From assembly GCA_963721405.1 (NCBI GenBank), contig CAVRJA010000005.1:806001-870000 (forward strand): 64,000 bases of DNA, written 5' to 3'. Made by a program: the position numbers and the translations under genes. How positions within the stretch are numbered: position 1 is the first letter of the stretch; every line of letters starts with the position of its first letter. This document shows positions 33,757 through 42,603 of the stretch, piece by piece. Source of the DNA: JAFNAG01 sp963721405. Its GTDB lineage: Bacteria; Acidobacteriota; UBA6911. Under the pieces are notes generated by a model that made no database searches, had not been told where the DNA came from, and was given only the letters and a program-made list of their open reading frames with translations.

Positions 33757-36700
33757 ATGAACCGAAAACGAATGATCGTTGTCTGGCTGGCTGTTGTGCT
33801 TGCATACACCGTGCCGCCCGTGCGGGATACCGGCCGGGGAATGCCCTTGCCCCTGCAGGAAGGGGTTCCGGTCTACGGGCCGTACCATGGGAGCTTCATC
33901 CCGAGCGGCCTGGGCTTGAAGAAGCCTTTCCCCCAGCGCGACGCGCCTATTGGGCCGACCTCCCCGTGGACTCTGCACTGCTGGGTGAAAAGCGACGGGC
34001 AGTTCCCTTCCTACACGTTGCTTGCCGGCTTCGGCGAGCCATCTGCCCCCGCCGGACAACAGCGCTACCTGGCTATCCTGGGAGGACGTCCGGGTCTCTG
34101 GACGGGCGAGGACAGCGTGCTCGCGCCTGGTCCGCTGGAACCTGGCCGATGGCACTTCGTTGCCGCTACCTTTGACGGGTTCACGGCGCGCCTTTACCTC
34201 GAAGGGAAGGAAGCAGTCGTAAAAGCCGTGCGGCTCGGGGCGTCGACGGCAGTGATGCACCTTGCGCCCCAACCACTCCCCTGGCCGCAGGGCGAGCATT
34301 TCAACGGCAAGATCGCCGACTTCACCCTAACCGCACGCGCACTGGCGAACGACGAGATCCGCGCCCTGCTTACGCGTGTGATCCCCCTCGATGTCTTGCC
34401 GTTTGAGGCAGGTTCCAAGGCGTGGACGGTCTCCACCAGCGGAGTCCTTGGGCTCAAGGCGCCGCAAAACCCGGCTACACTGCCAAAATCCAAGGCGCCG
34501 CCATCAAAGCCCTCGGCAAAGCCCTTATCGCCGAGATCCACTGTGCTGGTGCCCCGCGGCGCAAACACTTGGACACTGGGGGACGGCTGGCGCCTTGCCG
34601 AGGCGCCCAAGATTTCCGCCGGCGGAGAAGCCTTGTCGAAGCCCGGCTTCAATTCCGACGGCTGGCTGGAGGCCGTGGTGCCAGGGACGGTTCTGACGAC
34701 GTTCGTCGAACGCGGCATCTACCCGGATCCCGACTATGCCCTGAACAACCTTGCCATTCCGGAGACGCTGAACAAACAGGACTACTGGTATCGCATCGAA
34801 TTCACTCCCCCGGCGTCAGCCGCCGGCAGCCGGCTGTCGCTTACCTTCGAAGGCATTAACTATGCGGCGGAGGTCTGGCTCAATGGCAAACGTCTCGGCC
34901 GCATCAAAGGCGCGTTCCTGCGAGGCATTTTTGACGTTACGGGGATCGCGGCGCCCGGATCACTGAACGCGCTGGCCGTGCTCGTGTCGCCCCCGCCTCA
35001 CCCGGGCATTCCTCACGAACAGTCGATCAAAGCCGGCGCCGGCTTGAATGGCGGCATGCTCTGCCTCGATGGGCCGACTTTCATCTGCACGGAAGGCTGG
35101 GACTGGCTTCCGGCAGTGCGCGACCGCAACACGGGCATCTGGCAGGAGGTGATCCTCACAGCCACCGGTACGGTCCGGATCGGCGATGTTCAGGTGGTGA
35201 CGGCTCTGCCCTTGCCCGCTACCAACCGCGCCGATGTGAGGCTCACCGTGCCGCTCACAAATGACTCGATGGCCACTGTTCCCGGTGTGCTGGAGGCCTC
35301 GTTCGAGGGGGTCAAAATCTCGAAGAAACTCACACTCCAACCCGGCAGGACTACCGTGACCATGCTGCCGTCGGAGTTCCCGCAGCTCGCCGTCGTGAAC
35401 CCGCGTTTGTGGTGGCCCAACGGGTACGGCAGTCCCGATCTGTATCATCTGAGGATCGCGTTCACGGGCGCAAAGGGACGATCCGATGTCCGGAATCTCC
35501 GATTCGGCATGCGTGAAATCACGTACGAGTTGTCGCTCCTCGACAACACGGGCCGCTTGCGGCGCGTCGAATTCGCTCCCACTGTAGCCAGGGCCAAGAG
35601 GGAACATGTGGTCGACATCCGGCATGAAGCCGCGCTGGAGACGGCTGTCGGATACACGGCATCATTCATGCCTGGAGCGCAATCTTCCGCGTCGGTCCGC
35701 CCTCTGGCTGACTTGCGCGCATCCCCCTTCCTGGTGATCCGGGTCAATGGCGTGCGCATCGCCTGCAAAGGGGGAAACTGGGGACTGGACGATTCGCGCA
35801 AGCGCGTTTCCAGGGAACAGCTCGAACCTTATGTCCGCCTGCACCGGGACGCGAACTTTACCATGATCCGCAACTGGTGCGGGCAAAGCACCGAAGAAAC
35901 ACTCTACGACCTTTGCGATGAGTACGGGCTGCTGGTCTGGAATGACTTCTGGATCACGACGCAGGACTCCAATCTCGACCCCAGCGACACCGCCCTGTTT
36001 CTCGAAAATGCGCACGACACCCTGCTCCGTTTTCGCAATCACCCGTCGATTGCGCTCTGGTGCGGTCGCAATGAGGGCGTGCCTTCCCCGGCCATCAACG
36101 AAGGGCTGGATGAACTCATCCGGGAACTCGACGGAACGCGCTACTACATGCCCAACTCACGGTTGATCAACCTCGCGCCGAGCGGACCGTGGAATCACGG
36201 CGAGCCGGTCGAGTTTTTCACGACCCGCGCCCGCGGTTTCTCCACCGAACTCGGCCTGCCGTCCCCTCCCACTATAGAGACGTTCCGCGCCATGATGCCG
36301 GAACCGGACCTGTGGCCTCCGAACGACACCTGGGCCTATCACGATTGGCATGCCGATGGGGGCGGCCGCGTCACCCCTTTCACGGAATCTCTGGTGTGGC
36401 AGTTGGGCGCCCCCACCAGTCTGGAGGACTTTGTGCGCAAGGCGCAGGTCCTGAATTACGTGGATCACCGCGCGATGTTCGAAGGCTTCAATGCGCACCT
36501 CTGGGCCCCCAATACCGGCCGCCTGCTCTGGATGAGCCAACCGGCGTGGCCCAGCATGTCGTGGCAGCTGTTCAGCCACGACTACGACACGCACGCCTCG
36601 TATTATGGTGTCAAGAAGGCCTGTGAGCCGATTCACGTCCAGCTCAACCTGCCGGAACTCAAGACGGCGGTCGTCAACAACACAACCAGGCGCCTTGAAG

Positions 36701-37260
36701 ACCTCTCCTTGACTACTCGCATCGTTTCCTTTGACGGCCTCCCGGTACTCACACGGGAAGCGAAGCTCTCCGCCCCCCCGAACGCAACCACCGAAAGTGT
36801 CGCGCTGGATCTGCCTCGAGACTCGATTCCAGAGGTCGTATTCATCAAACTCGAGCTAAAAGACGCAAGTGGAACATTGCTCTCCGACAATTTCTACTGG
36901 CACGCCCCGGCAGGCCCTGCATTCCGGAGACTCAATGGGCTCCCGGCGGCAGATATCTCGGGGTCGGCCCGGGTAGTCCGCTCAGGGAATGTCGCGCGCA
37001 TCGGCATCGACCTCGAGAACCACGGCCGGAGTGTGGCACTGATGAACAAGGTAACGCTGCTCCAATCCGTCGCGGGTCAATCCGGAAACGTGACTCGTGT
37101 TCTTCCCGCGTATCCCAGCGACAACTACGTCTCGCTGCTTCCCGGCGAAAGGCGCCATCTCGAAATCGAAGTGCCGGCTGGCGCCATTCAGGGCGTGCTC
37201 CAGATCCGCCTGGAGGGTTGGAACACGCCGCTCGCGGACCTTCCCGTTTCAGGCCAGTAA
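33757..37260 (+). CDS. Secreted LamG-glycoside hydrolase family 2 enzyme
   Basis: A 1167-residue exported glycosidase. After a signal segment (about residues 6-20) comes a concanavalin/LamG-like domain (about 30-210, with PGRWHFVAATFDGFTARLYL). GH2 domains follow: a sugar-binding jelly roll (YAAEVWLNGKRLG), Ig-like domains (LWWPNGYG) and a TIM barrel. The acid/base is probably Glu773 in WCGRNEG and the nucleophile Glu831 in FSTELG. Overall it resembles the beta-mannosidase and exo-beta-glucosaminidase branch of GH2. I chose ATG 33757 because it gives a signal peptide; the longer frame begins in a repeat. It is not next to other sugar genes apart from the 46.3 kb protein. Confidence 0.85.
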   Translation: MNRKRMIVVWLAVVLAYTVPPVRDTGRGMPLPLQEGVPVYGPYHGSFIPSGLGLKKPFPQRDAPIGPTSPWTLHCWVKSDGQFPSYTLLAGFGEPSAPAGQQRYLAILGGRPGLWTGEDSVLAPGPLEPGRWHFVAATFDGFTARLYLEGKEAVVKAVRLGASTAVMHLAPQPLPWPQGEHFNGKIADFTLTARALANDEIRALLTRVIPLDVLPFEAGSKAWTVSTSGVLGLKAPQNPATLPKSKAPPSKPSAKPLSPRSTVLVPRGANTWTLGDGWRLAEAPKISAGGEALSKPGFNSDGWLEAVVPGTVLTTFVERGIYPDPDYALNNLAIPETLNKQDYWYRIEFTPPASAAGSRLSLTFEGINYAAEVWLNGKRLGRIKGAFLRGIFDVTGIAAPGSLNALAVLVSPPPHPGIPHEQSIKAGAGLNGGMLCLDGPTFICTEGWDWLPAVRDRNTGIWQEVILTATGTVRIGDVQVVTALPLPATNRADVRLTVPLTNDSMATVPGVLEASFEGVKISKKLTLQPGRTTVTMLPSEFPQLAVVNPRLWWPNGYGSPDLYHLRIAFTGAKGRSDVRNLRFGMREITYELSLLDNTGRLRRVEFAPTVARAKREHVVDIRHEAALETAVGYTASFMPGAQSSASVRPLADLRASPFLVIRVNGVRIACKGGNWGLDDSRKRVSREQLEPYVRLHRDANFTMIRNWCGQSTEETLYDLCDEYGLLVWNDFWITTQDSNLDPSDTALFLENAHDTLLRFRNHPSIALWCGRNEGVPSPAINEGLDELIRELDGTRYYMPNSRLINLAPSGPWNHGEPVEFFTTRARGFSTELGLPSPPTIETFRAMMPEPDLWPPNDTWAYHDWHADGGGRVTPFTESLVWQLGAPTSLEDFVRKAQVLNYVDHRAMFEGFNAHLWAPNTGRLLWMSQPAWPSMSWQLFSHDYDTHASYYGVKKACEPIHVQLNLPELKTAVVNNTTRRLEDLSLTTRIVSFDGLPVLTREAKLSAPPNATTESVALDLPRDSIPEVVFIKLELKDASGTLLSDNFYWHAPAGPAFRRLNGLPAADISGSARVVRSGNVARIGIDLENHGRSVALMNKVTLLQSVAGQSGNVTRVLPAYPSDNYVSLLPGERRHLEIEVPAGAIQGVLQIRLEGWNTPLADLPVSGQ

Positions 37261-37696
37261 ATGAGGATTCCAGATTGCTTAGATTTGACCTGATCCACGC
37301 ATCTGGCGATCCCCAAAGCTCCCTCAGAATGACCACAGGCTTTTCCCCTGTTAGAACTAGGGTTAAGCCCAGTTCTCCGCAACGATGGGACGCTGATAGA
37401 GTCGCTGAGGCGGTGACCGGATCTGCCCCCATGAACACCCTGGCGCAAGGGCGGAATTCCGGAGTCTGAATCTGCCAGAGATTCGGCTCGCAGCGTTCAG
37501 TGGTTGACCAGGCACAAGGGCTCGGGCCGAGCAGCAAAAAGGCCGTCTCCTCTGAGCTACACCCGGAGGGTTCCACCGCGGCGGCTTCAGAATTTTATGG
37601 TACCGGGGGAAGGCAGTGACGATTGCGCGTCAGTCTGAAGGATTCCTGTTTACAGGCCGGATCACCACCCGGCTGTCTTCGGGAACTCACTGAACG
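37261..37696. other. Spacer with no recognised gene
   Basis: A 436-base spacer between the GH2 gene and the multihaem cytochrome gene. I see no convincing open frame, terminator or repeat. A short minus-strand stretch near 37540-37560 resembles the D-arm of a tRNA, but no T arm or acceptor stem accompanies it. Confidence 0.6.
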
Positions 37697-39859
37697 ATGA
37701 GACTCTTCTACGAGAGGACCTTGTTGTCGGCAATTCTGTGCATGGCAGCCTCCTGTGCAGCCTGGGCGCAACTGTCCCCGGGCCCGCTGTCGAAGGTTCA
37801 CAGCGCGCTGAACGGCGCCGGGCACTGCACTTCCTGCCACGATGCGGCGCAGAATCCGCCACGGTTCAAGTGTCTGGATTGTCATCGCGAAATTCGCGAG
37901 CGCCTGCAGGAAAAACGGGGCTTGCATCCCGCCCTCGTGGGTTCCGATACCACGGGTAGGAGCTGCGCCAAATGCCACTCGGATCACAACGGTGAAAACT
38001 TCGAAATCATTCACTGGGACACTCCGGTGGGGACATTCGATCACCGCAGGGCCGGTTACACTCTGGACGGCAGGCATGCCGGAGTGAAATGCCGCGAGTG
38101 TCATCAGCCGGCGCACATCCAGGGACCGGCAAGGGGAGCGCTGCAGGGGAAGGACCTAGCCCGGACCTACCTGGGCTTGTCCCGTGAGTGTGCGGGATGC
38201 CACGCCGACGAGCACCGGGGCCAGTTCACCGCTTCCTGCTCTACGTGTCACGACACTACGGACTGGAAGAAAGCGGCCAGTTTCGACCACGGCAGGGCTC
38301 GTTTCTCTTTAGCGGGGGCGCACGAAAGAGTTCCGTGCGCCAAGTGCCACCCGACTGTTCCGGATCCGAAGCCTTTCGCCAGATACAGAGGAGTCCCTTT
38401 TGAAGATTGCTCTCCCTGCCACAACGATCCTCACAGGGGCGCGTTCCGCGCAGCCTGCCGGAGCTGTCACTCCTCGACTTCCACCTGGAAGCCTGCCCAA
38501 TCCGCCGGCCTGTTTAACCATTCGACAACGCGCTATCCACTCGAGGGAAAACACGCCCTCGTGCCGTGCGCAGCCTGTCACCGTCAGGCTAATTTCAAAG
38601 AGCCGCTTTCGTTCGGGCACTGCACGGACTGCCACAAAACAGACCCGCACCACGGCCAGTTTGCCGACAGGCCTAACGGCAACGATTGCTCGGCCTGCCA
38701 CACTGTCGCCGGATACAAACCTTCGATGTTCGGCATCACAGAGCACGCCGCCACGAGGTTTCCTTTGCGCGAGCGCCACCGCGAAACGCCATGCGTAAAG
38801 TGCCACGTTGCCGGCGCGGGGGGCGTGGTCTACCGGATGCAGGATATCACCTGCGCGAAATGCCACTCCGACGTCCACGCGGGGCAGTTTCGCGCCGCAC
38901 CTTACGAAAACCGCTGCGAGATCTGTCACACCGAAAGCGGGTTCCGGCCCTCCACGTTCACGGTGGCAAGACACTCGACAGGCCGCTTTCCGCTGACAGG
39001 AGGGCATGTCACGGTCGCCTGCGCCAAGTGTCACACTCAGGCACCCGGCCCGGGCGCGCCGCAAGCAGCCAGGTACCGATTCGAAGAACTGACCTGCACG
39101 GTTTGCCATGCCGACCCTCACGGCGGACAATTCTCCGCGCGCATGAACGCACGACTTGCCGACGGCAGAGCTGCAGGCTGCGAAGCGTGTCACTCCACCA
39201 GGCTCTGGAGGGAGCTGCAGGGATTTGATCACTCCAAGACCAAATTCCCGCTCGAGGGGGCGCACCAGGCGGTCCTCTGCGACCAGTGCCACAAAAGCGA
39301 CAATCCTGCAGCCGGCATCAAGGGTATTCATTATGAATCGGCGCCGGTTCAATGTTCCGGATGCCACGCGGACGTCCACGGCAGCCAATTCTCGTCCGGC
39401 GGTGGACAGGCCCAATGCGGCAGCTGTCATCGCGTCCTGAAGTGGAAGCCTTCCGCGTTCGACCATGACACGCAGTCCACTTACAAGCTCGAGGGCGCGC
39501 ATCGAACCGTTGCCTGCAGTCAATGCCATGTCATGGGAACGATGGCAAACGGCGCTCGGGGAATCGTGTACAGGTCCACTCCGCGGCTTTGCTCCTCATG
39601 CCATAAGGATGCCCATGCCGGCCAGTTTGCGGCTGGCTCGCGACCGCCGGAATGCGAAAAGTGTCACTTATCGACTGCGTGGAAACCCTCTACGTTTAAT
39701 CACGATGTTCAATCCACGTACAAGCTCGAAGGGGCGCACAGGATTGTTCGCTGCGGGCTTTGTCACAAGAACACGCGTGAGGTTGAAGGAAGAATCGTGA
39801 TCATCTACAAGCCGACGCCGCGCGACTGCTCCGCGTGTCACGGATCTCATTGGGTGTGA
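37697..39859 (+). CDS. Exported multihaem c-type cytochrome with 26 CxxCH motifs
   Basis: A 720-residue exported protein with a signal peptide (about 8-25, ending AWAQ). I count 26 CxxCH haem-binding motifs, the first at about residue 44 and the last four residues from the end. They sit in an internal repeat: CxxCH, then H-x-G-Q-F, then CxxCH with a Trp-Lys-Pro-Ser-x-Phe-x-His stretch, then L-x-G-x-H-x-x-V-x-C-x-x-CH. Additional conserved histidines could be the distal haem ligands. A cytochrome this large suits long-range electron transfer in the periplasm or at the cell surface. An iron-sulfur flavoprotein gene follows 111 bases later and may be functionally linked. Confidence 0.9.
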   Translation: MRLFYERTLLSAILCMAASCAAWAQLSPGPLSKVHSALNGAGHCTSCHDAAQNPPRFKCLDCHREIRERLQEKRGLHPALVGSDTTGRSCAKCHSDHNGENFEIIHWDTPVGTFDHRRAGYTLDGRHAGVKCRECHQPAHIQGPARGALQGKDLARTYLGLSRECAGCHADEHRGQFTASCSTCHDTTDWKKAASFDHGRARFSLAGAHERVPCAKCHPTVPDPKPFARYRGVPFEDCSPCHNDPHRGAFRAACRSCHSSTSTWKPAQSAGLFNHSTTRYPLEGKHALVPCAACHRQANFKEPLSFGHCTDCHKTDPHHGQFADRPNGNDCSACHTVAGYKPSMFGITEHAATRFPLRERHRETPCVKCHVAGAGGVVYRMQDITCAKCHSDVHAGQFRAAPYENRCEICHTESGFRPSTFTVARHSTGRFPLTGGHVTVACAKCHTQAPGPGAPQAARYRFEELTCTVCHADPHGGQFSARMNARLADGRAAGCEACHSTRLWRELQGFDHSKTKFPLEGAHQAVLCDQCHKSDNPAAGIKGIHYESAPVQCSGCHADVHGSQFSSGGGQAQCGSCHRVLKWKPSAFDHDTQSTYKLEGAHRTVACSQCHVMGTMANGARGIVYRSTPRLCSSCHKDAHAGQFAAGSRPPECEKCHLSTAWKPSTFNHDVQSTYKLEGAHRIVRCGLCHKNTREVEGRIVIIYKPTPRDCSACHGSHWV

Positions 39860-39934
39860 GGACTGCCATGAAGCCGTTCGCTTAGGGCAATCTGAGAACG
39901 CGGCTTTGTCCCCTGAAATGATTCTTTGAGGGGA

Positions 39935-39940
39935 TATAAT
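39935..39940 (+). promoter_or_regulatory. Possible -10 element before the iron-sulfur flavoprotein gene
   Basis: A perfect TATAAT at 39935-39940 lies about 30 bases before the ATG. No good -35 hexamer is visible, so this is weak on its own. Confidence 0.3.
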
Positions 39941-39970
39941 TAATTCGGAAGGAGATTGCCGGATCGTCTG

Positions 39971-41359
39971 ATGAAAGACAACCTGTTGATGTACATCGTC
40001 TTCTTGCTTGTCATCCTGCTCCCCCTTGCAATCAACTTCAAGAGGACCAAAGCCAGGGAAGCACGCGCCCGGGAAGCGGCGGAAAAGGGAAAACTGTTTT
40101 CCGAAGCACCCAAAGCCCAACATCCGCATATCGATACCTCAAAATGCATCGGATGCGGCAGTTGCGTGGAGGTTTGTCCGGAGGGAGACGTGCTGGCAGT
40201 ATTCGCCGGGAAAGCCGCCATCATCAACGGGTATAAGTGCATCGGGCACAGCCTGTGCGCCGATGCCTGCCCTGTGGGGGCCATCGAGATGGTCATGGCC
40301 AACCCGAGCATGGGGGCGGATATGCCCTATCTGACCCCCGAGTATGAAACCAACATAAAGAATCTGTTCATTGCGGGTGAACTGGGCGGATTGGCCCTGA
40401 TCAAAAACGCCGTAAATCAAGGGCAGGCATGCATCGACACCATCACGAAGAGACTGGCGGCAGACGAGAACAGAACTTTTCCGCCGGATGTCTTCGACGT
40501 GTGCGTGGTCGGCGCGGGCCCCGGCGGGATCAGCGCCTCGCTGCGTGCCATTGAAAACAAGCTCAGCTATATCACGCTCGAGCAGGCCGAAATCGGCGGC
40601 ACCGTGGCAAAATATCCACGCCAGAAACTGGTGATGACAAGCCCGGTACGATTTCCGCTGTACGGCAACTTCAAGAAGCTGGAACTATCCAAGGAAGATC
40701 TTCTGGCCTTCTGGGACAAGGTCGCCCGCCGGGCGGATTTCAGAGTCAATTCGTCCGAGAAGGTCGAAGACATCCGCAAAGGAGAGGATGACCTCTTCAC
40801 CATCTTGACCCCCAAGTCACGATACCGCTCCCGCGCGGTCGTTCTCGCCCTTGGCCGGCGCGGCACACCGAAAAAACTGGGGGTCAAAGGAGAAGAATTG
40901 CCGAAGGTAATGTACAGCCTGATCGAAGCGGACGCCTATCACGACAATTCGATCCTGGTCGTCGGAGGCGGGGACAGCGCGATTGAGGCGGCGATGGGGC
41001 TCGCGCTCCAAAGAGGCAACAGGGTGACGCTTTCCTACCGCAAAGGTAGTTTCAGCCGGATCAAGGAACGCAATGCGCAGCGCATTCAGGAATGCATCCG
41101 CGAGGGCCGGCTCGAGGTCGTTTACAACTCAATTCCCGTGGAGATCAAGGAACAGACGGTTGTCCTCGAAAGGGACGGCAACCCCGTCGAAATCCCGAAC
41201 GATTACGTCTGGATTTTCGCCGGGGGCACGCCGCCGAATGCCTTTCTCGAAAAGATCGGCGTCCTTTTCGGCTCCTGCGATATGACTCTCGAGGCGGGCA
41301 ACGAAGCCAGATCCGCTTCTCAGGAAGCCCAGGTCGCCTGCGCGCCGGCATCCGAGTGA
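39971..41359 (+). CDS. Membrane-anchored iron-sulfur NAD(P)/FAD oxidoreductase
   Basis: A 462-residue protein with one N-terminal membrane helix (about 5-20), a ferredoxin-like segment and a thioredoxin-reductase-like flavoprotein domain. The first cluster motif is complete (C59, C62, C65, C69). The second has His93 in place of the second Cys (CIGHSLCADACP). FAD and NAD(P) sites are VVGAGPGG (about 181-186) and VVGGGDSA (about 332-337). No redox-active Cys pair of thioredoxin reductase is seen. A stretch that normally ends such flavoproteins (LFIAGELGGLALIKNAVNQG) lies before the FAD site. It probably passes electrons between NAD(P)H and a membrane or haem partner. TTG 39956 is an alternative start. 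Confidence 0.85.
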   Translation: MKDNLLMYIVFLLVILLPLAINFKRTKAREARAREAAEKGKLFSEAPKAQHPHIDTSKCIGCGSCVEVCPEGDVLAVFAGKAAIINGYKCIGHSLCADACPVGAIEMVMANPSMGADMPYLTPEYETNIKNLFIAGELGGLALIKNAVNQGQACIDTITKRLAADENRTFPPDVFDVCVVGAGPGGISASLRAIENKLSYITLEQAEIGGTVAKYPRQKLVMTSPVRFPLYGNFKKLELSKEDLLAFWDKVARRADFRVNSSEKVEDIRKGEDDLFTILTPKSRYRSRAVVLALGRRGTPKKLGVKGEELPKVMYSLIEADAYHDNSILVVGGGDSAIEAAMGLALQRGNRVTLSYRKGSFSRIKERNAQRIQECIREGRLEVVYNSIPVEIKEQTVVLERDGNPVEIPNDYVWIFAGGTPPNAFLEKIGVLFGSCDMTLEAGNEARSASQEAQVACAPASE

Positions 41360-41380
41360 CAGAGCCATCTCCCTCAAAGC

Positions 41381-42088
41381 CTACTTCTGCTTGAGTTCGT
41401 CCCGGAAGACCTTCCTGAACTTCTCCACCTTCGGAGTGATGACGACCCGGCAATAACCTTTGTCGGGATTGTTCACGTAATAGTTCTGGTGGTAGTCCTC
41501 GGCGGGCCAGAATCGATCAAACGGGACGATTTCAGTCACGATCGGGCGGTCCCAGATGTGTTCGGCCTCCAGCTTCGCCTTGTAGCCTTCCGCAAGTCGT
41601 TTTTGGTCTTCATCGTGATAGAAAACCACCGACCGATATTGCGGCCCGATGTCATTTCCCTGGCGGTTGCGGGTCGTTGGATCGTGGGTTTTCCAGAAAA
41701 CCTCCAGGAGCTGGGCATAGGAGACCCTTTCGGGATCGTATGTGATCTGCGACACTTCGGCGTGCCCGGTAGTGCCGGTACAAACCTGCTCGTACGTGGG
41801 ATTTGCCACGCTCCCCCCGGAATATCCCGAAACTACCTTCTCCACGCCGTTCAACTGTTGGAACATGGCTTCCACACACCAGAAACAACCGGCGCCAAAA
41901 GTGGCTACTTTGAGTCGCTTGTCTTCGCCCCTGGTTTCCATTCTTGCGTTCCCTGCCCCCTGTTCCCGTAACCCTGTTGCGACCACGGTCCCGGACGTGG
42001 TGATTGGGCCGCCGCAGCCTGCTGCTGCGATGCAGGCCATCACAACATAAATCAAACCCTGCACTGGAATGAGAGAGACTCTACCCAA
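41381..42088 (-). CDS. msrA: Peptide methionine-S-sulfoxide reductase, predicted lipoprotein
   Basis: Repairs oxidised methionine (S-sulfoxide). The active site GCFWC has Cys68 as catalytic residue, and GYSGGSVANPTYEQVCTGTTGHAE and the EDYHQNY stretch are typical. A signal segment with a lipobox-like AAAGC (Cys25) suggests an exported lipoprotein, so it would act on envelope proteins. The start is TTG at 42088 with a G-rich site upstream; ATG 42040 is possible but would lose the charged N-region. It is convergent with the flavoprotein gene, 21 bases apart. Confidence 0.92.
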   Translation of the reverse strand: MGRVSLIPVQGLIYVVMACIAAAGCGGPITTSGTVVATGLREQGAGNARMETRGEDKRLKVATFGAGCFWCVEAMFQQLNGVEKVVSGYSGGSVANPTYEQVCTGTTGHAEVSQITYDPERVSYAQLLEVFWKTHDPTTRNRQGNDIGPQYRSVVFYHDEDQKRLAEGYKAKLEAEHIWDRPIVTEIVPFDRFWPAEDYHQNYYVNNPDKGYCRVVITPKVEKFRKVFRDELKQK

Positions 42089-42205
42089 GACCGTTGCCCC
42101 CGAGCGCGCATAAAAATTCTAGCAGAGCCTCCCCGCTTTCGCCAGAACCGGGGCGAACCATTGGCGGCGTGCACTCGTATAAGCTAGTAAGGAAGAGAGG
42201 TGCGT

Positions 42206-42460
42206 ATGTTCGCTCTCGGCGGGCTATTCCTGCTTTTTCTGATCGTAGGCATGTGCGTCCTTGCGGCAAAGGTATTGTTCGCACTGGCGCTTATCCCGTT
42301 CAAGATCGGATTCGGCATAGTCAAACTGCTGGTGATTATGCTGATCGGCATACCGGTCCTCATTCTGGGCGCCAGTTTGGCAATAGCCGCAATCCCGGTC
42401 CTTCTGGTGGTGGGACTTGTCGCAGCACCCTTCGTGCTGGCCTGTAAGTGTTTCTTTTGA
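42206..42460 (+). CDS. Small hydrophobic membrane protein, unknown function
   Basis: An 84-residue, almost entirely hydrophobic protein with three likely membrane helices and few charges (Lys near 23, 33 and 41). It ends in Cys-Lys-Cys-Phe-Phe. The ATG at 42206 has GGAAGAGAGG five bases upstream, which supports real expression; GTG 42200 is the alternative. I recognise no family. It is transcribed away from msrA. Confidence 0.6.
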   Translation: MFALGGLFLLFLIVGMCVLAAKVLFALALIPFKIGFGIVKLLVIMLIGIPVLILGASLAIAAIPVLLVVGLVAAPFVLACKCFF

Positions 42461-42603
42461 AGAAGCATGCATCTTGGTTCAGGCGAAGTTCTCAGCGGGG
42501 CCGGGAGCATCCTGCCTGCGACGCGTTTCCGGGTAGCGGCGTCCGGAGGGGCTGCGGCTCAAGACCTGATAGATGCGTGCCCTGGAATGCCGGCGGGCCC
42601 ATA

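Noticed and set aside
37535..37565. Minus-strand stretch resembling a tRNA D-arm
   Set aside because: No T-arm sequence, acceptor pairing or anticodon stem could be found nearby.
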